A stretch of 64,000 bases of DNA from positions 62,001 through 126,000 of the forward strand of contig NZ_BMQJ01000013.1 in the NCBI RefSeq assembly GCF_014648055.1. The letters are read 5' to 3'. Shown piece by piece: positions 32,525-40,189 of this stretch. Within the stretch, counting starts at the first letter, position 1. Each line of letters opens with the position of its first letter. The position numbers were made by a program, and so were the translations under genes. A model generated the notes under the pieces. It saw only the letters and a list, made by a program, of their open reading frames with translations. It was not told the origin of the DNA and searched no databases. Source of the stretch: Streptosporangium pseudovulgare. GTDB taxonomy: Bacteria; Actinomycetota; Actinomycetes; Streptosporangiales; Streptosporangiaceae.

Positions 32525-34821
32525 CGCTGTGGCTGGGTCTGCGGCTGTCGCTGCGCGGCGGCCGGGAGGCGGTCGTCCGGCTGGTGCTCGTCGCCGCCGC
32601 CGTCGCGGCGGGGGTGACGGTGCTGCTGTCGACGGTGGCGCTGTTCAACGCCTTCCGGACCACCGCGGACCGGCCGTGCTGGGAGTGCACGACCGGCTCC
32701 GCGCCGGCGGGCTGGGCGCTGGGCGCCACCCCCGGCGCGGTGCTGTGGAACCACCGCCTCGACTCCTACGCCGGCCGCCCGATCAAGCGGCTCGACGTCG
32801 CCGTCCTCGACGCACGGACGCCCGCCCCGGGCGTTCCCGGTCTCTCCGCGCTGCCCGGGGCGGGGCGCCACTACGTCTCGCCCGCGCTCGCCGAGCTGAT
32901 GGACGCCGTGCCGCGTGAGCAGCTCGCCGACCGCTTCCCCGGCGCGCGCGCCGGCCTCATCGGGCGGGCGGCGCTGTCCGGCCCCGACGACCTGGTCGTC
33001 GTCGTCGGCCAGAGTCCCGACGCGCTGGCCGGCATGGCGGGCACGGTGGCCGTGGACGCCGTCGCCGTCGCCCCGGCCGCGGACGACACCACGGCCCTGT
33101 ACGAGCACGGCTTCGGCATCGCCGCCATCGGCCTGATCGTCCCGCTGATCGTCCTCATCGGCACCGCCACGCGCCTGGCCGCCGCCCGCCGCGAGGCGCG
33201 CTTCGCCGCGATCAGGCTGGCGGGCGCCACCGCGCGGCAGGTCAACGTGATCGCCTCGGTGGACGCGGCGCTCGGCGCGTTGCTGGGCGCGCTCGCCGGC
33301 ATCGCGGTCTTCCAGGCGGTGCGGCCCGCGCTGGCCGGCGTCTCCGTCACCGGCTCGCGTTTCTTTCCCGACGTGGTCGCGCCCACCCCGCCGCAGTACG
33401 CCGCCGTGGTCGTGGGCGTGCCGCTCGCCGCGGCGGGTGCCGCCCTGTGGTCGCTGCGCCGGGTACGGATCACCCCGCTCGGCGCCGCGCGCAAGGTGCG
33501 GGCCTCCGCCCCGGGGTGGTGGCGGGTTCTGCCGCTGCTGGCGGGGCTGGGGTTGTTCGCCGGCCCGGTGTTCGCGGGCGGCGGCAGGGAGCCGGACGCA
33601 CTGCTCCTCGACGTCGGCCTGGTGCTGATCATGGTCGGTCTCATGGTGGCCGGGCCGTGGCTGACGATGCTGGTCGCGCGGCTGGCCGCCCGCCTGACCC
33701 GTGGCGCGGCGACGCTGCTGGCCGCGCAGCGGCTGGCGGCCGACCCGAAGGGGGCCTTCCGGTCGGTGAACGGGATCGTGCTGGCGGTCTTCATCGGCAC
33801 GGCCGTCGCCGGCATCGTCCCCGCCGTCGTCTCGGGGCAGGCGGCGGCGGGCGGCGGCACGCTGGGCGAGGTCCTGCGGACGTCGTTCGGGTACGCCGAC
33901 GCCGCCCCGGGCCGGCCGCTGCCGCCCGGCACGGCGGACGAACTGCTCGCCGAGCTCCGCTCCCGCCCCGGTGTCACCGTGCTGCCGATCTACCGCAGGG
34001 TCGGGCAGCCGGCCCCGCCCGACGGGCCCCCGCCGTGCGACCCGGGCCCCGGCTGCCGGCCCGACTTCATGCTCGGGCACGTGGTCGCGTGCGACGCCCT
34101 GACCGCCTTCCCGGCGCTCGGCCGCTGCGCCCCGGGCGCCCGCGCGGTGACGGCCGACTTCAACCGTCTGCTGACCAGCGACAACATGCTCTCCGTCGAC
34201 CGCAACCTGCCGATCGTGGACCCCTCCAGCCCGGCCGCCGACCAAGCCGCCGGCCAGGCCGCCCCGGCTCGCCTGTCCCTGGCGGCGGTGCTGGTCCGCG
34301 CGGACGACCCGGCCGTCCGCGAGCGGATCCGCACGCTGCTCACCCCGTACGTCGCCGGCTCCGGCAGCGCCGAGACGCCGCTGACGTTCGCCGAGGTCGC
34401 CCAGGCCCGCGCGGTGCTGCTGGACCAGGTGGAACGCGTGGCGCTGGCCATCGTCGCGCTGACCCTGCTGGTGGCGGGCTGCGGCCTGCTGGTGGCGGTC
34501 GTCGGAGGCGTGGTGGAGCGCAGGCAGCCGTTCACGCTGCTGCGGTTGTGCGGCACGCCGACCCGGACCCTGTCGAAGGTGGTGCTGCTGGAGACGGCCG
34601 CTCCCGTGGTGCTGGCCGCCCTGGTGGCGGCGGGCGCGGGCCTCGGTGTGGCCGAACCGCTGATCGACCAGCTGAGGATCAAGAGTGCGCCGGCGGCGCT
34701 GCCCGGCCCCGCCTACTTCCTGACCGTCGGCGGCGGGCTGCTGGCCGCGCTGCTGGTGATCCTCGCCGGCCTGCCGCTGCTCAGGCGCGTGACCGCGCCC
34801 GAGGGCGCCCGTTTCGAATAG
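32521..34821 (+). CDS. FtsX-like ABC transporter permease
   Basis: A 766-residue permease with an N-terminal helix (residues ~18-40), a large extracytoplasmic domain, two FtsX helical blocks and a second extracytoplasmic domain with a Cys-rich C-D-P-G-P-G-C stretch. Coupling-helix motifs include A-I-R-L-A-G-A-T-A-R-Q and L-L-R-L-C-G-T-P-T-R-T. It works with the preceding ATPase. The penicillin-acylase gene begins eight bases after its stop. Confidence 0.87.
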   Translation: MTLWLGLRLSLRGGREAVVRLVLVAAAVAAGVTVLLSTVALFNAFRTTADRPCWECTTGSAPAGWALGATPGAVLWNHRLDSYAGRPIKRLDVAVLDARTPAPGVPGLSALPGAGRHYVSPALAELMDAVPREQLADRFPGARAGLIGRAALSGPDDLVVVVGQSPDALAGMAGTVAVDAVAVAPAADDTTALYEHGFGIAAIGLIVPLIVLIGTATRLAAARREARFAAIRLAGATARQVNVIASVDAALGALLGALAGIAVFQAVRPALAGVSVTGSRFFPDVVAPTPPQYAAVVVGVPLAAAGAALWSLRRVRITPLGAARKVRASAPGWWRVLPLLAGLGLFAGPVFAGGGREPDALLLDVGLVLIMVGLMVAGPWLTMLVARLAARLTRGAATLLAAQRLAADPKGAFRSVNGIVLAVFIGTAVAGIVPAVVSGQAAAGGGTLGEVLRTSFGYADAAPGRPLPPGTADELLAELRSRPGVTVLPIYRRVGQPAPPDGPPPCDPGPGCRPDFMLGHVVACDALTAFPALGRCAPGARAVTADFNRLLTSDNMLSVDRNLPIVDPSSPAADQAAGQAAPARLSLAAVLVRADDPAVRERIRTLLTPYVAGSGSAETPLTFAEVAQARAVLLDQVERVALAIVALTLLVAGCGLLVAVVGGVVERRQPFTLLRLCGTPTRTLSKVVLLETAAPVVLAALVAAGAGLGVAEPLIDQLRIKSAPAALPGPAYFLTVGGGLLAALLVILAGLPLLRRVTAPEGARFE

Positions 34822-34829
34822 GACCATTG

Positions 34830-37202
34830 ATGATCATGAAGTACGTCCGGCGGGTGGCCGCGCCGCTCACCGCCGCGCTGGCCGCCTCGCTCCTCGTGGC
34901 GGCGCCCGCGCCGGCGAGCGCCGCCGGGGGCCGCTACAGCGCCGACATCAGGCGCACCGAGTACGGCATCCCGCACATCTCGGCGAAAGACCACGGCGGC
35001 CTCGGCTACGGCTACGGTTACGCCTTCGCGCAGGACAACCTGTGCGTCATGGCCTCGTGGGTGCTGACCCTGCGCGGTGAGCGGTCGCGCCATTTCGGCG
35101 CCGAGGCGATGTCGGACGACGCCGTGGACCCGGTCTCCAACCTGGCCAGCGACGTGTACTACAAGAGCGTCCAGGCGTCGGGCGTGCTGCGCCGGGTGCT
35201 CGCCCGCCCCGCGCCGCACGGCCCCGGCGCCGAACTGCGCGCGCTCGTGGACGGCTACGTCGCCGGGTTCAACCGCTACCTGAGCGACACCGGTGTGGAC
35301 AGGCTGCCCGACCCGGCCTGCCGGGGCAAGGAGTGGGTCGGCCCCATCACCGCCACCGACGTGTGGACGAACCTCCTCGACCTCGGCCGCCTGGGAAGCG
35401 GCTCATCGTTCAAGGAGGCCATCGCCGCCTCCGGGCAGGCGGGTGAGGGGGGCGGCAAGGAGCCGGAGAAACCGGAGAAGAAGGTCCCGGCGAAGACGGC
35501 GGCCCCTCCCGGCAGCAACGCCTTCGCCATCGGGCGCGAGGCCACCCGCGACGGCCACGGCATGCTGCTGGCCGACCCTCACTTCCCGTGGAACGGCAGC
35601 CGCCGCTTCTACCAGGTCCACCTGACCATCCCGGGTGTGCTCGACGTGTCGGGCGGCAGCCTGTACGGCACGCCCGTGGTGCAGATCGGCCACAACGCCA
35701 CCCTGGCCTGGACGCACACCGTCTCCCACGCCCAGCGGTTCACCCTGTACCGGCTCAAGCTGGTGCCGGGCCAGCGCACCACGTACCTGGTGGACGGCCG
35801 GCCCGAGCCGATGGGCCGGCAGGAGGTGACGGTCACCGTCCGGGACGCCGGTGGCGCGATCAACCCCGTCACCACCACCCTCTACACCTCCCGGTACGGC
35901 CCGGTGCTGGCCATGGACTGGACGGAGAAGACGGCGGTCGCCCTGGCCGACGCCAACGTCGCCAACCTGCGCTTCGCCGACGAGTGGCTGGCCATGGGCG
36001 CGGCCCGCGACGTGGCCGCGCTGCGCCGCGCCCAGGACACCTACCAGGGCATGCCCTTCGTCTACACGCTCGCCACGGACGCCGGCGGCACGGCGTACTT
36101 CGCCGACGCCTCGGTCGTCCCGCACGTCACCGACGAGCAGGCGAAACGCTGCCATGTCGGCGACGACCCCGAGCCGCTCATCCTGGACGGCTCCACGTCG
36201 GCCTGCCTGTGGGGCAGGGACGCCGACGCGATCGAGCCGGGCGTCTTCGGCCCCGCCGCCCAGCCCCGGCTGAGCCGCGCCGACTACGTGACCAACGCCA
36301 ACGCCGGCCCCTGGCTGACCAACCCGAAGGCGCCGCTCACCGGCTACCCCCGCGTCTACGGCGACACCCGCACCGAACGGGACCTGCGCACCCGGGTCGG
36401 CCTCGACATGGTCGCCCGGCGGCTGTCCGGTGGCGACGGGCTCGGCGCCCCCGGCTTCACGCTCGACACCCTCCAGCGGACCGCCACCGGCAAGCGCAAC
36501 CTGAGCGCCGAACTGCTCCGTGCGGACCTGCGCGCGCTGTGCCGGGCCAAGCCGGTCATGACCGCGAGCGGCGGCGAGAAGGTCGACGTGCGGCGGGCCT
36601 GCGCCACACTGGCGGCCTGGGACGGACGGGCCCGCCTCGGCAGCCGCGGCGCGATCCTGTGGCGCGAGTTCTTCATGAACCTGAACGGCCCGCACAGACG
36701 ACCGGACGGCGAGGTCGTCCCGCCGGAGAGCTGGTGGAAGGTGCCGTTCGACCCCGAGCAGCCGCTCACCACGCCGCGCGGGCTCGACATCGCCAACCCG
36801 GCGGTGCAGAGCTCGCTGGCCGACGCCGTGCGGTTCTTCACCGCCAATGAGCTGCCGCTGACGCTCACGCCGGGGCAGGCCCAGCGCTACGGCGGCGTCC
36901 CGGTGCCGGGCTGCACCGAGGGAGAGGGCTGCTTCGACCGGATCCGCACCGGCGGCCCGCTCAGCGAGGCGGGCCGCTATCCGGACGTCAACACCGGTTC
37001 CAGCTTCATGATGGCTGTGGAGCTGACCCCGGCCGGGCCGCGCACCCGCACCGTGCTGACGTACTCGCTGTCGGCCGGCGCGGCCTCGCCGCACCACGCC
37101 GACCAGACCGAGCTGTTCTCCCGCGGCGGGTGGGTGACGGAGCGGTTCACCGAGGCCGAGATCAGGGCGTACCCGCACCTGACGACGACGTCGCTGCGGT
37201 GA
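34830..37202 (+). CDS. Secreted penicillin-acylase-family Ntn hydrolase
   Basis: A 790-residue preproprotein. A Sec signal (K-Y-V-R-R-V, Ala/Leu core, A-P-A-S-A-A) leads to the alpha part beginning I-R-R-T-E-Y-G-I-P-H-I. A Lys/Glu/Pro-rich spacer ends at P-P-G-S-N-A-F-A-I-G, where Ser229 should become the beta-subunit N-terminal nucleophile after autocleavage. H-T-V-S-H and N-A-N-A-G-P are further active-site segments. Members deacylate penicillins, acyl-homoserine lactones or lipopeptides such as aculeacin; which applies here is unknown. Directly behind a PadR-controlled ABC transporter, it may detoxify or mature an acylated compound. Confidence 0.88.
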   Translation: MIMKYVRRVAAPLTAALAASLLVAAPAPASAAGGRYSADIRRTEYGIPHISAKDHGGLGYGYGYAFAQDNLCVMASWVLTLRGERSRHFGAEAMSDDAVDPVSNLASDVYYKSVQASGVLRRVLARPAPHGPGAELRALVDGYVAGFNRYLSDTGVDRLPDPACRGKEWVGPITATDVWTNLLDLGRLGSGSSFKEAIAASGQAGEGGGKEPEKPEKKVPAKTAAPPGSNAFAIGREATRDGHGMLLADPHFPWNGSRRFYQVHLTIPGVLDVSGGSLYGTPVVQIGHNATLAWTHTVSHAQRFTLYRLKLVPGQRTTYLVDGRPEPMGRQEVTVTVRDAGGAINPVTTTLYTSRYGPVLAMDWTEKTAVALADANVANLRFADEWLAMGAARDVAALRRAQDTYQGMPFVYTLATDAGGTAYFADASVVPHVTDEQAKRCHVGDDPEPLILDGSTSACLWGRDADAIEPGVFGPAAQPRLSRADYVTNANAGPWLTNPKAPLTGYPRVYGDTRTERDLRTRVGLDMVARRLSGGDGLGAPGFTLDTLQRTATGKRNLSAELLRADLRALCRAKPVMTASGGEKVDVRRACATLAAWDGRARLGSRGAILWREFFMNLNGPHRRPDGEVVPPESWWKVPFDPEQPLTTPRGLDIANPAVQSSLADAVRFFTANELPLTLTPGQAQRYGGVPVPGCTEGEGCFDRIRTGGPLSEAGRYPDVNTGSSFMMAVELTPAGPRTRTVLTYSLSAGAASPHHADQTELFSRGGWVTERFTEAEIRAYPHLTTTSLR

Positions 37203-37206
37203 CCGG

Positions 37207-37251
37207 CGCGCCCGCCGGACGGTCTCCCCGGGGAGCCGTCCGGCGGGCGCG
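37207..37251. terminator. Strong bidirectional terminator
   Basis: A perfect 16-bp stem CGCGCCCGCCGGACGG / CCGTCCGGCGGGCGCG with a 13-base loop, five bases after the acylase stop and facing the convergent GlxA-type gene. Confidence 0.85.
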
Positions 37252-37299
37252 GGCGGTCACAGGGCCACCAGGGCCTCGCGGGCCGGGCCGGCTGCGAGG

Positions 37300-38304
37300 T
37301 CAGGCCGGTCCCCGGCCTGGCCCCGGGCCGAATCGGTGCCGGTACTCCAATGGGGTGAGCCCGATCTTGCGGCGCATCAGCGCGCGCAGATTGGCGCCGG
37401 TGCCCAGCCCGCTGCGCCGCGCGACCGTCTCGAGGTGCGACTCGCCCCGCTCGATCAGCCGGCACGCCAGTGCGAGCCGTTCCACGGTGAGCCACGCCAG
37501 CGGCGTGGTGCCCAGCTGTGCCCGGAAGCGGCGATGCAGTGTCGCCGGGCTGACCGAGGCGCGTGCTGCGAGGCCGGACACCGTGAGCGGGGCGTCCAGA
37601 TGCTCCTGGGCCCAGGCGAGGACAGGCGCCAGGGACTCATCCGGCACATCGGGAACGGGCCGCTCCACGAACTGCCGCTGCCCGCCGTCGCGGTGCGCGG
37701 CGAAGACGAGCCGCCGGCTCACGGAGTTGGCGACCTCCGCGCCATGGTCGCGGCGGACGATGTGCAGGCCCAGGTCCAGCGCGGCCGCGCTCCCCGCGGC
37801 GGTGAGGATGTCACCGTCGTCCACGAACAACACGTCCGTTTCGAGCCGGACGGAAGGGAAACGGGCCCGGAAGGAATCCGCCCACTGCCAGTGCGCGGTG
37901 GCCCGGCGCCCGTCGAGGACCCCGGCCTCGGCCAGGGTGAAGGCGCCGCTGCAGAAGCCGACCAGGCGGGCGCCGCGCGCATGCGCCCGCCGGATCGCAT
38001 CGAGCACTGCGGCGCGGCGGGGCACCTCGACGTCGGGACGGTTGGGAACGATCAGCGTATCCGCCGATTCGGCCGCCTCCAGGCCGGCGACGCCCGTGAG
38101 CGTGAAGAACCCGTCCCGCATCGGCGTGCGCGGCTCAGGGGAGCACAGGCGGAAGTCGTAGAGATCGCGCCCGAGCTCGGGCCTGCGCAGGCCGAAGACC
38201 TCGGTCGCGCAGCCCAGCTCGAAGGGGTTGGAGTTCTCGTCCACGATCACGACGACCCGGTGCGGGACCGCCGCATGAGCGATATGCGAGGATTCTTGCG
38301 CCAT
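37300..38304 (-). CDS. GlxA-type AraC-family regulator (DJ-1/PfpI + HTH)
   Basis: A 334-residue regulator. Residues ~15-190 form a DJ-1/PfpI-like domain with the nucleophile-elbow remnant V-G-F-C-S-G-A-F, and residues ~225-330 form the double AraC helix-turn-helix, including V-S-P-A-T-L-H-R-R-F and I-G-L-T-P-L-E-Y-R-H-R-F. Such proteins sense small metabolites. It is divergent from a cupin gene with a palindrome abutting its start codon. Confidence 0.9.
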   Translation of the reverse strand: MAQESSHIAHAAVPHRVVVIVDENSNPFELGCATEVFGLRRPELGRDLYDFRLCSPEPRTPMRDGFFTLTGVAGLEAAESADTLIVPNRPDVEVPRRAAVLDAIRRAHARGARLVGFCSGAFTLAEAGVLDGRRATAHWQWADSFRARFPSVRLETDVLFVDDGDILTAAGSAAALDLGLHIVRRDHGAEVANSVSRRLVFAAHRDGGQRQFVERPVPDVPDESLAPVLAWAQEHLDAPLTVSGLAARASVSPATLHRRFRAQLGTTPLAWLTVERLALACRLIERGESHLETVARRSGLGTGANLRALMRRKIGLTPLEYRHRFGPGPGRGPA

Positions 38305-38320
38305 GTGCTATTCCTAGCAC
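38305..38320. promoter_or_regulatory. Palindrome at the GlxA-type start codon
   Basis: A perfect repeat GTGCTA-TTCC-TAGCAC directly abuts the regulator's ATG (38302-38304, minus strand) in the 52-base divergent gap with the cupin gene. Likely an autoregulatory site; the right promoter must also be packed into this gap. Confidence 0.55.
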
Positions 38321-38356
38321 TCCCGCCGATCGTGCCCGATGGGCCAGGATGCACTC

Positions 38357-38752
38357 GTGAGCAACGAACCCATCACCCTCGACAAGGCTCTGGCCTCCTT
38401 CGACGCTCTGTGGAGCCCCCGCGTCGTCACGCGCGTCAACGACTACGACGTACGCGTCGCCAAGGTCGAGGGCGAGCACATCTGGCACGTCCACGACGAC
38501 ACCGACGAGTTCTTCCTGGTGCTCGACGGGGAACTGTACATCTCCCTGCGCGAGCCCGGCGGAGAGCGCACGGTCCGGCTCCCCCGGGGGGCGGTGTTCA
38601 CCGTCCCCAGAGGTGTGGAGCACAGGCCGTCCGCTCCCGTCTCGGCCGCGATCCTCATGTTCGAGCCCACCGGGACACCGACGGTCGGCGACCGCCACGC
38701 CGAGATCCCCGACCACATCGACGCGACGACGGGACACGCGCTCGACCTCTGA
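38357..38752 (+). CDS. Cupin-domain protein
   Basis: A 131-residue single-domain cupin. Motif 1 is W-H-V-H-D-D-T-D-E-F-F-L-V-L-D-G-E-L, with two His and one Glu metal ligands, and motif 2 is P-R-G-V-E-H-R-P. GTG 38357 is preferred: CAGGAT lies six bases upstream as a -10 and no ribosome site exists. Divergent from the GlxA-type regulator, its likely controller. Enzymatic role unknown. Confidence 0.83.
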   Translation: MSNEPITLDKALASFDALWSPRVVTRVNDYDVRVAKVEGEHIWHVHDDTDEFFLVLDGELYISLREPGGERTVRLPRGAVFTVPRGVEHRPSAPVSAAILMFEPTGTPTVGDRHAEIPDHIDATTGHALDL

Positions 38753-38832
38753 GGAGACCGACGAGGAGACCGACGAGGAGACCGACGAGGAGACCGACGA
38801 GAAGATCGGAGAGGAGACCGACGAGAAGATCG
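38752..38832 (+). repeat. Degenerate 12-bp tandem repeat after the cupin gene
   Basis: About six units of GAGGAGACCGAC, some changed to GAGAAGATCGG, run from the cupin stop. The unit is a multiple of three and would encode acidic E-E-T-D repeats, so it may be a former C-terminal tail cut off by the stop codon. Confidence 0.7.
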
Positions 38833-38915
38833 GCGATGTGGACGGCCCCGGGCGGCGCCACCTGAGATCATCGCGCCGGTACGGAAACGTTCCGCGAGAG
38901 GCAGGAGGCGTGGCA

Positions 38916-39269
38916 GTGGCACGAGTACTGGTGATCGGTCTCGACCCCGCCAGGATCCAGGGCTGGGACCCCGAGCCGATCCAGGCGGCGATGGCACGCG
39001 GCCGGGCCCGTTTCGACGATCACGGCATCGAGGCCGACTGGTGCCTGGTGGCACTCGACGACGACCCCGAAGGGGCGATCGTGGAGGCGCTGACCCGCGA
39101 AGACCACGCCTGCGTGGTGATCGGGGGCGGCATCCGCAAGCACGAGCCGCTGCTCGAGTTCTTCGAGAGGGTGGTCAACCTGGTCCGGCGGCACGCGCCC
39201 GGCGCGGCCATCGCCTTCAACAGCGGCCCCGAGGACTGCGCCGACGCGGCCCTGCGCTGGCTGCGCTAG
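38916..39269 (+). CDS. Small conserved-type protein of unknown function
   Basis: A 117-residue alpha/beta protein. It begins with a strand V-L-V-I-G-L-D-P and contains H-A-C-V-V-I-G-G-G-I-R-K-H-E-P-L-L-E-F-F, then F-N-S-G-P-E-D, which resembles a small Rossmann-like or flavodoxin-like fold. I do not recognise a named family. GTG 38916 is chosen with AGGAGG seven bases upstream; GTG 38910 is too close to it. Confidence 0.7.
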   Translation: MARVLVIGLDPARIQGWDPEPIQAAMARGRARFDDHGIEADWCLVALDDDPEGAIVEALTREDHACVVIGGGIRKHEPLLEFFERVVNLVRRHAPGAAIAFNSGPEDCADAALRWLR

Positions 39270-39342
39270 CGGAGGGCCGCGTCGGTTCGACGTGGCGGGG
39301 CCGGGGCGTCAGGCAGCCGGCGGCGGCGCCGGGGCGGTGCGG

Positions 39343-40050
39343 TCACTCCTCGATGGCGCCGCCCACGGCCCGCAGGTGGTCGCGGAAGGTCAGCGAGGGG
39401 TTCTGCCGCCGCCCGGCGAGGAAGGCGCCGAAGCGCACCTGTTCGCGCAGGGTGTCGCCGCCGCGGATCCGATCGGCCTGGCGCCGCTCGGTGTCGCGGA
39501 TCGCCTCGGCGAGGGTGAGGAGTTCCCCGGCGCGGTCGCCGGGGATGAAGAGCACGCCGTCGTCGTCGCCCAGCACCAGGTCGCCGGGGCCCACCGTCCA
39601 CTCGCCCACGTCCGCCGACGCGAGGGCGCCCGGGGGGCGTTCGTCCAGGCGCAGCGGGCCGGTGGGCAGGGCTCCCAGGCTGAAGACGGGCAGCCCGATC
39701 CGGTGGATGTCGGCGGTGTCGCGGTGCAGCCCCCAGACCACGATCCCGGCCAGCCCGGCGGCCTGTGCCTCCAGGACCACCAGGTCGCCGACGCACGCCT
39801 CGTCGAGGCGGCCGCCGTTGTCGGCCACCAGCACGTCGCCGGGCGCGGCCCGTTCGAACGCCTCCAGGAAGACGTCGACGCTGCCGGCGTGCCGGGCGGG
39901 GGCCACCCGCCCGGCCAGGCGGTCGCCGGGCGTCACGGCGCGCAGGGCCGCGGGCGCGCACCGCACCGGAACGCGGGCGCGGATGCAGGCGTCCGCCAGG
40001 TGGGCGGTGGTCAGAGCGGTGAACCGCTTGTGAAGTTCGTGGTGGTCCAT
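39343..40050 (-). CDS. RraA-family (HMG/CHA aldolase-like) protein
   Basis: A 235-residue protein of the RraA/4-hydroxy-4-methyl-2-oxoglutarate aldolase family. G-D-V-L-V-A-D-N-G-G-R-L-D-E-A-C-V-G-D is the glycine-rich phosphate/pyruvate loop, and G-I-V-V-W-G-L-H-R-D-T-A-D supplies the conserved Arg-Asp metal region. Family members are metal-dependent pyruvate aldolases or oxaloacetate decarboxylases; some were mislabelled dimethylmenaquinone methyltransferases. ATG 40050 has AGGGAG upstream. Monocistronic. Confidence 0.85.
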   Translation of the reverse strand: MDHHELHKRFTALTTAHLADACIRARVPVRCAPAALRAVTPGDRLAGRVAPARHAGSVDVFLEAFERAAPGDVLVADNGGRLDEACVGDLVVLEAQAAGLAGIVVWGLHRDTADIHRIGLPVFSLGALPTGPLRLDERPPGALASADVGEWTVGPGDLVLGDDDGVLFIPGDRAGELLTLAEAIRDTERRQADRIRGGDTLREQVRFGAFLAGRRQNPSLTFRDHLRAVGGAIEE

Positions 40051-40134
40051 GGCCGTGCTCCCTTTCGCCGCCCGCCGCGCCATCGCCTGCCACGGCGTCC
40101 CCCGCTCGCCTTGCCGTCACCATCGAGACTGGCA

Positions 40135-40173
40135 CGGCCGGGGGCCGGGATCAACGAGCCCGGCCCCCGGCCG
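40135..40173. terminator. Strong terminator behind secDF
   Basis: A perfect 15-bp stem CGGCCGGGGGCCGGG / CCCGGCCCCCGGCCG with a 9-base loop, 16 bases beyond the SecDF stop on the minus strand. Confidence 0.85.
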
Positions 40174-40189
40174 TTTCGGGCCTCCCTCC

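Noticed and set aside
32500-34827. Long minus-strand open frame opposite the right ABC permease
   Set aside because: Low-complexity Arg/Gly/His/Gln composition mirrors the codon bias of the plus-strand FtsX permease, which has real transmembrane structure.
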